The notes: a model not told the origin generated them from the letters alone. Shown: positions 36,528 through 45,388, counted from the first letter of the stretch. The stretch is 64,000 nt of DNA from Tsuneonella rigui (GCF_003958625.1 NZ_RSEL01000013.1:186001-250000), one strand, 5' to 3'. Program-made: numbers and translations.

Positions 36528-36539
36528 GGACGCGCGCAC

Positions 36540-38138
36540 ATGCTCGATTTCCCGCGCTGGAAACGGATTTGGTTGTGGTCGATCATCATCCTAGTGTCGC
36601 TCGCCTCGCTGCCCTCGCTTGCCTCGCTCGGCGGGATGAAGTGGCCGGAGAACCTGCCCGATCCCTCGATCAACCTGGGCCTCGACCTCGCCGGCGGTAG
36701 CCACATCCTGCTCGAAGCCGATGCCGACCAGATCGCCAGCCAGCGGCTGGAATCGATGGAGGAATCGGTGCGCAGCGCGATGCGCCAGGCGACCCCGGCG
36801 ATCCGCATCGGCGACGTCTCGACCCAGGGCAAGCGGCTGAGCTTCCTCGTCGAGAGCGCGAGCGACGTCGACCGGGCGCGCGAGTTGCTGCTGCCGCTGG
36901 TCAACGGCCAGGGCCTGCGCCGTGAGTGGTCGCTCGACGTGATCGACGAGACCCGCTTCGTGCTCACCCCCACGCAGGAAGGGCTCGACGCCGCGCTCGA
37001 CCAGGCGATGGACAGCGCGAAGGACGTGATCGACCGCCGCATCAACGCGATCGGCACGCTGGAGCCGACCATCATCCGTCAGGGCGCGGACCGCATCGTG
37101 GTCCAGGCGCCGGGCCAGGAAGACCCCGAAGCGTTGAAGGCCCTGATCGGCCAGACTGCCAAGCTCGAATTTAAGCTGGTCGACCAGAACGCGCTGCCGA
37201 GCGACGTGCAGGCGGGCAATGCGCCTCCGGGCAGCGAGATCTTCCCCTACGCGGAAGGCACGCCGTTCGCCGGTGGCAAGGTCGCGGTGCGGCGGCTGGG
37301 CGGGATCAAGGGCGACAGCCTCACCAACGCGCAAGCGAGCGTCAATCCGCAGACCAACGAGAACATCGTCAACATCCAGTTCGATCAGCAGGGCGCCGCC
37401 AAGTTCGCCCGGCTGACGACGCAGAACGTCAACAAGCCGTTCGCCATCATTCTCGACAACAAGGTGCTGTCGGCGCCCAACATCAACGAGCCGATCCGCG
37501 GCGGCAGCGCGCAGATTTCGGGTAGCTTCACCTCCGAAAGCGCGAACCAGCTCGCGATCGCACTGCGCTCAGGCGCACTGCCGGTCGATTTGAAGGTGAT
37601 CGAGGAGCGCACCGTCGGGCCCGATCTCGGCGCGGATTCGATCCGCAGTGGCATGATCGCGATGGGCATCGGCACCGGGCTGGTGCTGCTCTTGATGCTG
37701 ATCACTTACGGCCGGTTCGGCGTCTATGCCGACGCGGCGCTGGTACTCAACGTGCTGATGATCCTCGGCATCATGGCGGTGCTCAATACCACCTTGACGC
37801 TGCCCGGTATCGCCGGCTTCGTGCTCACCATCGGTGCCGCGGTCGACGCCAACGTGCTGATCAACGAACGCATCCGTGAGGAACGGCATCGAGGGCGGCG
37901 CGTGGTCCAGGCGGTCGAGGTCGGCTACACCGAGGCAAGCCGCGCGATCTTCGACGCGAACATCACCAACGTGATCGCGGCGGTGCTGCTGTTCCTGTTC
38001 GGCCAGGGCCCCGTGAAGGGCTTCGCGGTCGTCCTCGTCATCGGCGTGATCACCTCGGTGTTCACCGCCGTCACCATCACCCGCATGTGGGTCGCCGGCT
38101 GGCTGCGCAGGGCGCGCCCGGCGGACCTGCACATCTGA
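36540..38138 (+). CDS. secD: Protein translocase subunit SecD
   Basis: A 532-aa RND-fold protein: TM1 near the N-terminus (IWLWSIIILVSLASLPSLASL), the PINLGLDLAGGSHILLE-type motif, a large periplasmic P1 domain, and five C-terminal TMs with GVYADAALVLNVLMILGIMA and the conserved GFVLTIGAAVDANVLINERIREE. It drives protein release at the periplasmic face with SecF. Confidence 0.98.
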   Translation: MLDFPRWKRIWLWSIIILVSLASLPSLASLGGMKWPENLPDPSINLGLDLAGGSHILLEADADQIASQRLESMEESVRSAMRQATPAIRIGDVSTQGKRLSFLVESASDVDRARELLLPLVNGQGLRREWSLDVIDETRFVLTPTQEGLDAALDQAMDSAKDVIDRRINAIGTLEPTIIRQGADRIVVQAPGQEDPEALKALIGQTAKLEFKLVDQNALPSDVQAGNAPPGSEIFPYAEGTPFAGGKVAVRRLGGIKGDSLTNAQASVNPQTNENIVNIQFDQQGAAKFARLTTQNVNKPFAIILDNKVLSAPNINEPIRGGSAQISGSFTSESANQLAIALRSGALPVDLKVIEERTVGPDLGADSIRSGMIAMGIGTGLVLLLMLITYGRFGVYADAALVLNVLMILGIMAVLNTTLTLPGIAGFVLTIGAAVDANVLINERIREERHRGRRVVQAVEVGYTEASRAIFDANITNVIAAVLLFLFGQGPVKGFAVVLVIGVITSVFTAVTITRMWVAGWLRRARPADLHI

Positions 38139-38154
38139 CCCGAGGACCGCAGCC

Positions 38155-39132
38155 ATGAAACTCCTCAAGCTCGTCCCCGACCACACCAACATCCACTTCC
38201 TGAAGTGGCGCGTGCCCTTCTACGTCATCTCGATCCTGCTGATCGCGGCGAGCTGGGCGCTGGTGCTGACGAAGGGCCTCAACCTCGGCGTCGACTTCGT
38301 CGGCGGGCAGATGATCCGGGTGACGTTCGTCGGTAAGCCCGACGCGCCGGTCGCCTCGATGCGCGACGAGATCGCCAACCTCGGTTACGGCGATCCGATC
38401 ATCCAGCGCTTCGGCAAGCCCAACGAAGCTTCGATCCGGATGAAGCTGCCCGAGGGATCGGAGCAGCACCCCGACCTCGCCAACACGATGGCGGAGCGGA
38501 TCACCAAGGCGCTCAAGACCGCGCACCCTGAAGTGCGCATCGACGGCGTCGATTCGGTGTCGGGCAAGGTGTCGGGTGAGTTGTTCCGCACCGGCCTGAT
38601 GAGCCTCGCCTTCGCGATGATCGCGATCTCGATCTACATCTGGGTGCGGTTCGAATGGCAATTCGGGGTGGGCGGCCTGTTCGCGCTGTTCCACGACGTG
38701 TCGCTGACACTGGGGATGTTCGCGCTCACCGGCCTCGAGTTCGACCTCAACATCGTGGCGGCGATCCTGACCATCATCGGTTATTCGCTTAACGACACGA
38801 TCGTCATCTACGACCGCATCCGTGAGAACCTGAAGAAGTTCCGCAAGATGCCGCTGCCGGAGCTGCTCGACCTGTCGGTCAACGAGACGCTCGCGCGCAC
38901 GGTGATGACTTCACTGACGGTGCTGATCGCGCTCGTGCCGCTGCTGCTGTTCGGCCCGGCGAGCCTGTTCGGCCTGACCGCGGCGATCACGCTCGGCATC
39001 TTCGTCGGCACCTACAGCTCGATCTACATGGCCGCGCCCCTGCTGATCTGGTTCGGGGTCAAGTCGGACAGCTTCGTGCCGACCGAGGGCGGCCCCAACA
39101 AGGCCGAGCGAGCCGCGCGCGGCGAAGCCTAA
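38155..39132 (+). CDS. secF: Protein translocase subunit SecF
   Basis: A 325-aa partner of SecD: TM1 FYVISILLIAASWALVLT, LGVDFVGGQMIRV, a small periplasmic domain, then IAISIYIWVRFEWQFGVGG, the ALFHDVSLTLGMF motif and GYSLNDTIVIYDRIREN, the RND proton-path helix. It begins 16 bp after secD. Its stop TAA shares CTAA with the TAG of the convergent glycosyltransferase gene. Confidence 0.98.
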   Translation: MKLLKLVPDHTNIHFLKWRVPFYVISILLIAASWALVLTKGLNLGVDFVGGQMIRVTFVGKPDAPVASMRDEIANLGYGDPIIQRFGKPNEASIRMKLPEGSEQHPDLANTMAERITKALKTAHPEVRIDGVDSVSGKVSGELFRTGLMSLAFAMIAISIYIWVRFEWQFGVGGLFALFHDVSLTLGMFALTGLEFDLNIVAAILTIIGYSLNDTIVIYDRIRENLKKFRKMPLPELLDLSVNETLARTVMTSLTVLIALVPLLLFGPASLFGLTAAITLGIFVGTYSSIYMAAPLLIWFGVKSDSFVPTEGGPNKAERAARGEA

Positions 39133-40310
39133 GCCAGTAGGCTCTCATAGTATTGGGCCAGCGCCGCGGCGTTGGCCTGCCAGCTGAAGCGCTCGGCGAG
39201 CGCGGCGGTGGCTTCGCGCATTGGCGGGTCCTCGAGCAGCTCGCGCACGCCGTCGGCAATCGCCAGCGGGTCGCGCGCGACGATGCGGCCCGCCTCAGGC
39301 GCGGTGACGACTTCGCGTGCGCCGCCCGCGTCGGTGATCACCAGCGGCGTGCCGCAGGCGAGCGCCTCGACCCAGGCATTGGCGAGGCCCTCACTCGACG
39401 ACGGCAGCACCATCGCGTCGGCTGCCGAGAGCACGAGCGGGACGAGATCGTGGTCGAGGCTGCCGAGGAAGTGCACGCGGTCCGCCACGCCGCGCGTGCG
39501 GGCGAGTGAGCGGAGGGCAGCCTCGTCCTCCCCGCGACCCACCAGCAACAGCACGGTATCGCCGGGCAAGTGGCTCAGCGCCTCGATCACCAACGCCTGG
39601 CCCTTGCGGCGGATCAGCGCTCCGACCGTGGCGAGGACCGGCGCGCCGTCGGGTAGGGCGATCTTAAGCTCGCGGCCAAGCCGGCGGCGCAGTTGGGCGT
39701 GCTGCAGCGGGCGGAAGCGGTTGCGGTCGAGGCCGGTGTAGTGGAGCGCGATCTTCTCGCGTGGAAGACCGATCGTTGCCATGTCGTCAGCGAGCGCGCC
39801 GCATACCGCGAGCAGGCCGGCGGCTTGGCGTCCGGCGGTGATCATCTGCTCGTGCGCCTGCGGCTGTGCGCCCCAATAGTGAATGTCTGCGCCGCGCGCC
39901 TTGATGGAGAGCGGTAGGCCGAGTTCCGTAGCCACGCGCGCGGCGGCGGGACCATCGGGGTAGAAGAACTGGGCGTCGATCAGGTCGAACGGTGCCCCGG
40001 CATGCAGGCGCCGGGCCAGCTGCAGCACCGCACGCGCGATCAGGCCCGGATTGATTCTCCCGCCGATCTTGGGGATGAGCGGGAAGGTCGGGCGATAGAC
40101 TTCCACGCCATGCTCGACCCCGTCGATGGCGGCCGCCTTGAGGGCACGGTAGCGACCGAACGCTACGGGCGGAACGCCGATCGGATTGATCACCGTCACT
40201 TGCCAATCGCCGCGCGCCGCGAGCGCTTCGAGGCTGCGCGCGACAAACGTGCCGAAGCGCGGCGCGGCCGCGTTCGGATAGAGCGTCGCGAGCGACAGGA
40301 CGCGCTTCAT
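39129..40310 (-). CDS. GT4-family glycosyltransferase
   Basis: A 393-aa GT-B enzyme. The N-terminal acceptor domain starts RVLSLATLYPNAAAPRFGTFVARSLEALA. The donor domain has GALIRRKGQALVIEAL and LLLVGRGEDEAALRSLA. The EX7E motif is in SSSEGLANAWVEALACGTP. Retaining transferases of this group add sugars to lipid-linked or exported glycans. It is 10 bp downstream of the XRE regulator on the same strand, so it is probably co-transcribed with it. Donor and acceptor are not predictable. Confidence 0.9.
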   Translation of the reverse strand: MKRVLSLATLYPNAAAPRFGTFVARSLEALAARGDWQVTVINPIGVPPVAFGRYRALKAAAIDGVEHGVEVYRPTFPLIPKIGGRINPGLIARAVLQLARRLHAGAPFDLIDAQFFYPDGPAAARVATELGLPLSIKARGADIHYWGAQPQAHEQMITAGRQAAGLLAVCGALADDMATIGLPREKIALHYTGLDRNRFRPLQHAQLRRRLGRELKIALPDGAPVLATVGALIRRKGQALVIEALSHLPGDTVLLLVGRGEDEAALRSLARTRGVADRVHFLGSLDHDLVPLVLSAADAMVLPSSSEGLANAWVEALACGTPLVITDAGGAREVVTAPEAGRIVARDPLAIADGVRELLEDPPMREATAALAERFSWQANAAALAQYYESLLA

Positions 40311-40320
40311 CGCGGGCGCC

Positions 40321-40893
40321 TCAGAGACGACGGACGAGCATCTCGGCGACCGCGATCCACGCTGGATCGTCGACCACCAGTTGCTTCTGGCCCGCGCCGG
40401 TCGGCAGCACGCCCACGCGCGCGCCCTGACGGTCGATCAGGCGGCCGAAGGCAAACCGCCCGCCCTTGCGCGGGACAAGCACGTCGCGGTTGATCGCGCG
40501 CGCCGCATCCTCGGGCGCGATCTGGCGTAGCCACAGCTGGTCGCCCGCGCGGTATTCGCCCGCGCTGTCCTCGATCGTCAGCACGACGCGCACTGCATCG
40601 CCGGACAATTCGCTCGGCAGCAGCGCGTCGCGGGGCGACGAGAGCGCCTCTGCACCAGTCGCTGACAGCTGCGCCACGACTTGGGCGCGCGCGTTGCCTT
40701 CCGACCGCACCAGCATTTCCGGATCGACGCCGAGCGCCCCCGCGATCCGGTCCATCCATTTGATCGACAAGTTGCGCATGCCCGTCTCGAGCCGGCCGAT
40801 CGTCTGCGCAGTGGTCGGCGGAACGCATGCCTCGGCGAGATCGGCGAGTGTCATGCCCTTCTCGCGGCGGATGTCGCGGATGCGGTTGATCAT
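40321..40893 (-). CDS. XRE-family transcriptional regulator with C-terminal LexA-like domain
   Basis: A 190-aa protein with an N-terminal HTH (IRDIRREKGMTLADLAEACV, recognition helix TTAQTIGRLETGMRNLS) and a C-terminal domain of about 110 residues with strand-rich character (LSGDAVRVVLTIEDSAGEYR, AGDQLWLRQIAPEDAARAIN, RDVLVPRKGGRFAFGRLI) resembling the S24/LexA-like sensor of phage CI-type repressors. I see no clear Ser-Lys dyad, so it may be non-cleaving. GAGGAA is well placed before ATG 40893. It sits between a small membrane ORF and a glycosyltransferase in a likely operon. Confidence 0.82.
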   Translation of the reverse strand: MINRIRDIRREKGMTLADLAEACVPPTTAQTIGRLETGMRNLSIKWMDRIAGALGVDPEMLVRSEGNARAQVVAQLSATGAEALSSPRDALLPSELSGDAVRVVLTIEDSAGEYRAGDQLWLRQIAPEDAARAINRDVLVPRKGGRFAFGRLIDRQGARVGVLPTGAGQKQLVVDDPAWIAVAEMLVRRL

Positions 40894-40936
40894 GCCAGTT
40901 CCTCGGCGGTTGCGCAGTTTAAGGGTCTCACTAGAA

Positions 40937-41113
40937 CTAACCCATTGATTGCCAGATAAAATTGAAGAAGCGCGCAGGAGCCTTGGAAAGCCAGTCCCAC
41001 AAACCAAAATGGACGGCGAGCACCAGACTTCCGAAGAAGATAATCGCCCCGACAGGGTCGGCCATCGCGCTAAGGGATAGAGGCGTCCAATCTTCGTCCC
41101 GCTTCCACCACAA
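40937..41113 (-). CDS. Small single-pass membrane protein (TTG start)
   Basis: A 58-codon frame starting TTG 41113 with a consensus AGGAG 8 nt upstream and ending TAG at 40937. The peptide starts WWKRDEDWTPLSLSAMADPV and continues GAIIFFGSLVLAVHFGLWDW as one TM helix, with the tail LSKAPARFFNFIWQSMG. An ATG 15 codons in would give a 43-aa version. It lies 43 bp upstream of the XRE gene on the same strand. Composition (Trp/Phe-rich, one TM, basic cytoplasmic end) argues for a real protein; no family is recognised. Confidence 0.6.
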   Translation of the reverse strand: MWWKRDEDWTPLSLSAMADPVGAIIFFGSLVLAVHFGLWDWLSKAPARFFNFIWQSMG

Positions 41114-41144
41114 ATCGCCAACTCCTAACCAAATCGGTTTTCAC

Positions 41145-41153
41145 TTTCCTACA
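41145..41153 (+). promoter_or_regulatory. TTTCCTACA element upstream of the DUF6456 gene
   Basis: TTTCCTACA 45-53 bp before the ATG, followed about 10 bp later by GGTTTGGC. The holin promoter has TTTCCTACA then GTTTGG at similar spacing. Confidence 0.4.
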
Positions 41154-41197
41154 AGCCATCCGGTTTGGCAAGCGCAGATTCACAACAGGAGACCCGC

Positions 41198-41671
41198 ATG
41201 AATCGCCAACTCGCCGAGCGTGAACTGACTTCCGAAGGACCGCGCCGGACGGGAGGCGCGAAGGGCAGGCGGCGCACGGTGACGGTCAACCTCGCCGAAT
41301 CGCCGATCGCCTGGCTCTATGCGCGTGGTCACCTCGACGATCGGCTATTCGACGCCGGCGAACGCCTGCGCGCAGACTACGAACGCGCGCAGCTGGCACC
41401 GAGCGTGACGATGCGGTGGGACCCGGTGCGCATCAAAGGCACCAGCGACGGCGGCCTAACCGCGGGCGAGCGCCAGATCGCGGCCAAGGCGCGCTTCGAC
41501 GGCGCGCTCAGGGAAGCTGGGCCCGGCCTGTCCGACGTATTGTGGCGTGTGGTCTGCGCCGGCGAGACACTGCCCGATGCCGAACGCGCGCTCGCGTGGC
41601 CAGCGCGCAGCGGGAAGGTGGTGCTGCGCCTCGCGCTCGACCGGGTGGCGAACTTCTACCGGATCGTCTGA
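41198..41671 (+). CDS. DUF6456-domain protein
   Basis: A 157-aa basic, soluble protein. The N-terminus is disordered and basic (GPRRTGGAKGRRRTVTVNLA). The core has AESPIAWLYARGHLDDRLFD, AGERLRADYERAQLAPSVTM, RWDP and AAKARFDGALREAGPGLSDV, LWRVVCAGETLPDAERALAW, PARSGKVVLRLALDRVANFY. This is the DUF6456 pattern common in alphaproteobacteria, also found in phage-related regulators. I recall that the C-terminal part of GafA-type gene-transfer-agent activators carries it, but cannot confirm that here. ACAGGAG precedes ATG 41198. The 3' end overlaps the convergent phosphotransferase gene by 16 nt. Confidence 0.75.
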   Translation: MNRQLAERELTSEGPRRTGGAKGRRRTVTVNLAESPIAWLYARGHLDDRLFDAGERLRADYERAQLAPSVTMRWDPVRIKGTSDGGLTAGERQIAAKARFDGALREAGPGLSDVLWRVVCAGETLPDAERALAWPARSGKVVLRLALDRVANFYRIV

Positions 41672-42345
41672 TTGCCGCGGTCGATCGCCGCGAGCGTACG
41701 CCCTTCGCGGACCGTTTGGATGATGAACAGCGCGACCAGCAGCGTGGCGACGGCGCCAAACAGGATGTCGAACGCATTGAAGCCCGCGACGCGGCCCACG
41801 TCAGGACCGAGGAAGCCCATGATCACCGTCAGCACGACGAGGATGATCCGCAGTTCGGTCGGTCCCGCGCCCATGTGCGACAGGGGAAATTCGCCCGCGA
41901 CCTTCGCAAGCAGGAAGGTGTGCACCGACATCAGCAGGTACGCGACGACGGTGTAGAGCGCGACCTCCACCTGCAGATACGGGCTCGCGCCGAGCCCGCC
42001 GAGGATCAGCAGCGTAGCGAGGCCATCGCAGCTATGGTCGATGAAATAGCCGTAGCGTGGCCGCTCGACGCGTCGGAACCGGGCGATCGTGCCGTCCAGC
42101 GAATCGCCGAACCAGTGCACGAAGTAACCGACCACCGAGAGCGCGAGCCACGCGGGGCTCCAGTTGCTCATCAGGTAACCGAAACCGATCGCGAACGCGG
42201 CGATCAGCGCGCCGCCGGTGAGCAGGTCAGGGGTCACCCATGCCGGCATACGCGGGCACAGCCACTGCAACAGGCGCTGCTCGCTCCGGGCCAGGATGTT
42301 GCGCTGGATGCGCCGCGGCGGAGCCGGGGGCGGGGGCGGTGTCAT
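41656..42345 (-). CDS. CDP-alcohol phosphatidyltransferase family protein
   Basis: A 229-aa integral membrane enzyme with the family motif D-x2-DG-x2-AR-x8-G-x3-D-x3-D visible as GDSLDGTIARFRR...YGYFIDHSCD. About six TM helices follow the proline-rich N-terminus (TPPPPPAPPRR). It transfers a phosphoalcohol from a CDP-activated donor; the products of such enzymes include phosphatidylglycerophosphate and phosphatidylinositol-type lipids. It is not the pssA orthologue, which lies at 61939. Substrate unassigned. Confidence 0.88.
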   Translation of the reverse strand: MTPPPPPAPPRRIQRNILARSEQRLLQWLCPRMPAWVTPDLLTGGALIAAFAIGFGYLMSNWSPAWLALSVVGYFVHWFGDSLDGTIARFRRVERPRYGYFIDHSCDGLATLLILGGLGASPYLQVEVALYTVVAYLLMSVHTFLLAKVAGEFPLSHMGAGPTELRIILVVLTVIMGFLGPDVGRVAGFNAFDILFGAVATLLVALFIIQTVREGRTLAAIDRGNQTIR

Positions 42346-42392
42346 AAATCCGCATTGCGCGCGGAGGCAGGGCGCGCAAGCACTTTCACCGC

Positions 42393-44207
42393 TCAGCCCT
42401 CGACCAGTTCGGCGAGCGCCAGCCAACGCTCTTCCGCGGCGTCCTTCTCGGCACGCGCATTGGCGAGGCCCTGGTTGATCGTCGCGAAGCGCTGCGGATC
42501 GCGCGTGAACAGGTCCGCGTCGCCGAGGATTTCCTCACCGCGCGCGATTGCCTTGTCGAGTTCTTCGATGCGCGCCGGCAGCAGTTCATAGTCGCGCTGG
42601 TCCTTGTACGACAGCTTGGCGGATTTTGCCGGTGCCTGCGCGGTGGGCTTGGCCGGCGAGGTTTGCGCTGCCGGAGTCGAGCGGGCTTTGGCCGGCGCGC
42701 TGCGCTCCTTGCGCTTGGCGATCCAGTCCTCGTAGCCGCCCGCGACCACGTCGACCATGCCGCTTCCGTCGAGCCCGAGCGTGAGCGTCACCGTCCGGTC
42801 GAGGAAGTCGCGGTCGTGGCTGACGATCAGCACGGTGCCTTCGTAATCGGCGATGACTTCCTGCAGCAGGTCGAGCGTCTCGAGGTCGAGATCGTTGGTC
42901 GGCTCGTCCAGCACCAGCAAGTTGGACAGCCGCGCAAACTCGCGCGCCAGCAGCAGCCGGCTGCGCTCGCCGCCCGACAGCATGCCGACCTTGCTGTCCA
43001 CGATTCCCGGATCGAACAGGAATTCCTTGAGATAGCCCTGCACGTGCTTGCGCACCCCGCGCACGTCGATCCAGTCGCCGCCCTCGGCGAGCACCTGGCG
43101 CACGGTCTTGTCGGCCGCCATCACGCTGCGCTGCTGGTCGATCATCACGCCCGACAGCTTTTTCGAGATCGTCACCGTGCCGGAATCGGGCGCCAGCTCG
43201 CCGGTCAGCAGCTTGAGCAGCGTCGTCTTGCCGGTGCCGTTGGCGCCGACCACGCCGATCCGGTCGCCGCGCTGGATGCGCAGGTTGAAGTCGCGGATGA
43301 TCCGGCGCTCGCCGAAGTTTTTGGAGACGTGCTCGGCAACGATCACCGACTTCGACTTGAAGTCCTCGGCGGTCGCCAGCTTGAGCTTGGCCGCGCCCTG
43401 CGGGTCGATCATCGCGGCGCGCTGAGCGCGCATCTGCCAGAGTTTCTCCAGCCGGCCCTGGTTGCGTTTGCGCCGCGCGGTGACCCCGCGCTCGAGCCAG
43501 TGCGCTTCGATCTTGAGCCGCGCGTCGAGCCGCTCGGCGGCGCGCGCTTCCTCGGCGTAGACCTGCTCTTCCCACGCCTCGTAACCGCCGAAGCCGACTT
43601 CCTTGCGCCGCAGCGCGCCGCGGTCGAGCCACAGGGTCGCGCTGGTCAGGCGCTTCAGGAAGGTGCGGTCGTGGCTGATGACCACGAACGCTCCGGTGTA
43701 GCGGCCGAGCCAATCCTCCAGCCAGTCGATCGCGGCGAGATCGAGGTGGTTGGTCGGCTCGTCCATCAGCAGCAGGTCGGGGTCCTGCGCCAGCGCGCGG
43801 GCGATCGCCGCGCGGCGCTTCTCGCCCCCGCTCGCGCCCGCCGCCGGGGTCGCCATGTCGATGCCGAGCTGGCCAGCGATCGCTTCCACTTCGTGTTCGG
43901 CCGGCGGGTGCTCGCCCGACAGCGCCCAATCCATCAGCGTCGCACAGCCGGTGAAGTCGGGCTCCTGCTCCAGCAGCACGATGCGCGTGCCGGGCTTGAC
44001 CTTGCGCAGGCCGCGGTCGGCTTCGATCTGCTGGTCGATCAGGCGGAACAGCGTGGTCTTGCCCGCGCCGTTGCGGCCGATCAGCGCGAGCCGGTCGCGC
44101 GGGCCGATGTGCAGGTTGAGGCCGTCGGTCTCGGGCCCGCCGAACAGCCAACGCCCGCCTTGTTGCAGGCCAAGGCCTTCCCAGCTCAAGATCGGAGGTT
44201 GCGCCAT
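42393..44207 (-). CDS. uup: ABC-F ATPase Uup
   Basis: A 604-aa double-ATPase. Walker A: GRNGAGKTT and GANGTGKTT. Signatures: ASGGEKRRAAI and LSGGERSRLLL. Walker B: DEPTNHLD and DEPTNDLD. A tRNA-arm linker with RRKRNQGRLEKLWQMRAQRA is present. The C-terminal Ala/Pro/Lys tail and coiled coil (LSYKDQRDYELLPARIEELD ... EERWLALAELVE) is the Uup-specific DNA-binding C-terminal domain. Uup affects precise excision of transposons and binds ribosomes. ATG 44207 is the conserved start (MAQPPILSWEGLGL). Confidence 0.93.
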   Translation of the reverse strand: MAQPPILSWEGLGLQQGGRWLFGGPETDGLNLHIGPRDRLALIGRNGAGKTTLFRLIDQQIEADRGLRKVKPGTRIVLLEQEPDFTGCATLMDWALSGEHPPAEHEVEAIAGQLGIDMATPAAGASGGEKRRAAIARALAQDPDLLLMDEPTNHLDLAAIDWLEDWLGRYTGAFVVISHDRTFLKRLTSATLWLDRGALRRKEVGFGGYEAWEEQVYAEEARAAERLDARLKIEAHWLERGVTARRKRNQGRLEKLWQMRAQRAAMIDPQGAAKLKLATAEDFKSKSVIVAEHVSKNFGERRIIRDFNLRIQRGDRIGVVGANGTGKTTLLKLLTGELAPDSGTVTISKKLSGVMIDQQRSVMAADKTVRQVLAEGGDWIDVRGVRKHVQGYLKEFLFDPGIVDSKVGMLSGGERSRLLLAREFARLSNLLVLDEPTNDLDLETLDLLQEVIADYEGTVLIVSHDRDFLDRTVTLTLGLDGSGMVDVVAGGYEDWIAKRKERSAPAKARSTPAAQTSPAKPTAQAPAKSAKLSYKDQRDYELLPARIEELDKAIARGEEILGDADLFTRDPQRFATINQGLANARAEKDAAEERWLALAELVEG

Positions 44208-44310
44208 AGGGGCGCGCACCTAGCGGCGAGGGCGGGGCGGAACAAGCCGGTTCACCGGCGCGTAATCGGGTGAGCGCCAGCAAGACTTCAGAATTGATAA
44301 GGAGAACACC

Positions 44311-45021
44311 ATGATCCGCACTACGCTTGCCTTGGCTGCCGCCGCGATTGCCGTCCCGGCCGCCGCCGCCGACGTGCAGGTCACCTCGCAAGGGCCGCTG
44401 GTCGAGCTGTCTGTGACCGAGACGGTCAAGGCCAAGCCCGACCTTGCCGAAGTCAGCGCCGGGGTGACCACGCAGGCGCCGACCGCGGTCGCGGCTATGC
44501 AGGCTAATGCCAAGGCGATGGACGCGGTGATTCAGCGCATCAAGGCGCTCGGCATCGCGCCCGAAGACATCCAGACCACCGGCATCAACCTCGGCGCGCA
44601 GTACGATTACGACCAGTCGGCGCAGCGCCAGGTGTTTCGCGGCTACCAGGCGTCCAACCGAGTGAGCGTAACGCTGCGCAAGATCGACCGGACCGGCGCG
44701 GTGCTCGATGCGCTGGTCGCCGCCGGCGCGACCGATATCGGCGGACCGAGCTTCTCGATCGACGACGACTCCGCCTCGCGCGCACAAGCCCGCAAGGCGG
44801 CGTTCGACAAAGCGCAGGCGCAAGCGAGCGAATACGCGCGATGGGCGGGCTATTCGGGCGTGCGGCTGCTCTCGATCAGCGAGGCGGTCAATCCGGGCCG
44901 GCCGATGCCCTATGCTGAAGCGCGCGTTGCGATGGCGGCGGACATGAAGCAGACCCCGGTCGAACCGGGCCTGGTCGGCACCGCGGTCACTATTTCGGTC
45001 ACCTTCGAAATGACCCGCTGA
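44311..45021 (+). CDS. SIMPL-domain (DUF541) periplasmic protein
   Basis: A 236-aa exported protein with a signal peptide (MIRTTLALAAAAIAVPAAAA) and the SIMPL/DUF541 fold: VELSVTETVKAKPDLAEVSA, QANAKAMDAVIQRIKALGIA, IQTTGINLGAQYDYDQS and QASEYARWAGYSGVRLLSIS. Bacterial members (for example E. coli YggE) lie in the periplasm and lower oxidative stress by an unknown mechanism. AAGGAG precedes ATG 44311. It is on the same strand as the PepSY/two-component genes downstream. Confidence 0.9.
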   Translation: MIRTTLALAAAAIAVPAAAADVQVTSQGPLVELSVTETVKAKPDLAEVSAGVTTQAPTAVAAMQANAKAMDAVIQRIKALGIAPEDIQTTGINLGAQYDYDQSAQRQVFRGYQASNRVSVTLRKIDRTGAVLDALVAAGATDIGGPSFSIDDDSASRAQARKAAFDKAQAQASEYARWAGYSGVRLLSISEAVNPGRPMPYAEARVAMAADMKQTPVEPGLVGTAVTISVTFEMTR

Positions 45022-45091
45022 TCGCCTGAACACCGCGCGGCGGCAGCATTCACGGGTTGTTCAAAGCCCCCGATGCATAGATTGAGGCGTC

Positions 45092-45388
45092 ATGAAACGC
45101 TTTCTCGCCTCGATCGCTGCCGCCGCGCTGTTGGTGCCCGCCACGCCGGCGCTGGCGCAGGACAACGACCAGGGCAAGGCGCGCAAGGAAATGCGTGCGG
45201 GCAACGTGCTGCCGCTGCGCGAGATCGAAGGGCGTATCCTGCCCCGGATGCGCGGTTTCCAGTACCTCGGTCCGGCCTACGATTCGACCGCGATGGCCTA
45301 TCGCCTGAAGTTCCTGCGCGGATCGCAGGTGGTCTACGTCGATGTCGACGCGCGCACTGGCGCGGTTATCGGCAAGAGCGGTTTCTGA
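45092..45388 (+). CDS. PepSY-like periplasmic protein
   Basis: A 98-aa exported protein: signal peptide residues 1-23 (MKRFLASIAAAALLVPATPALA) and a short PepSY-type beta-alpha domain (LPLREIEGRILPRMRGFQYL, AYRLKFLRGSQVVYVDVDAR, TGAVIG). PepSY proteins inhibit proteases or act in periplasmic sensing, and small ones are often encoded beside OmpR-type two-component systems, as here. It is a plausible sensory cofactor for the kinase at 46210. Confidence 0.8.
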   Translation: MKRFLASIAAAALLVPATPALAQDNDQGKARKEMRAGNVLPLREIEGRILPRMRGFQYLGPAYDSTAMAYRLKFLRGSQVVYVDVDARTGAVIGKSGF

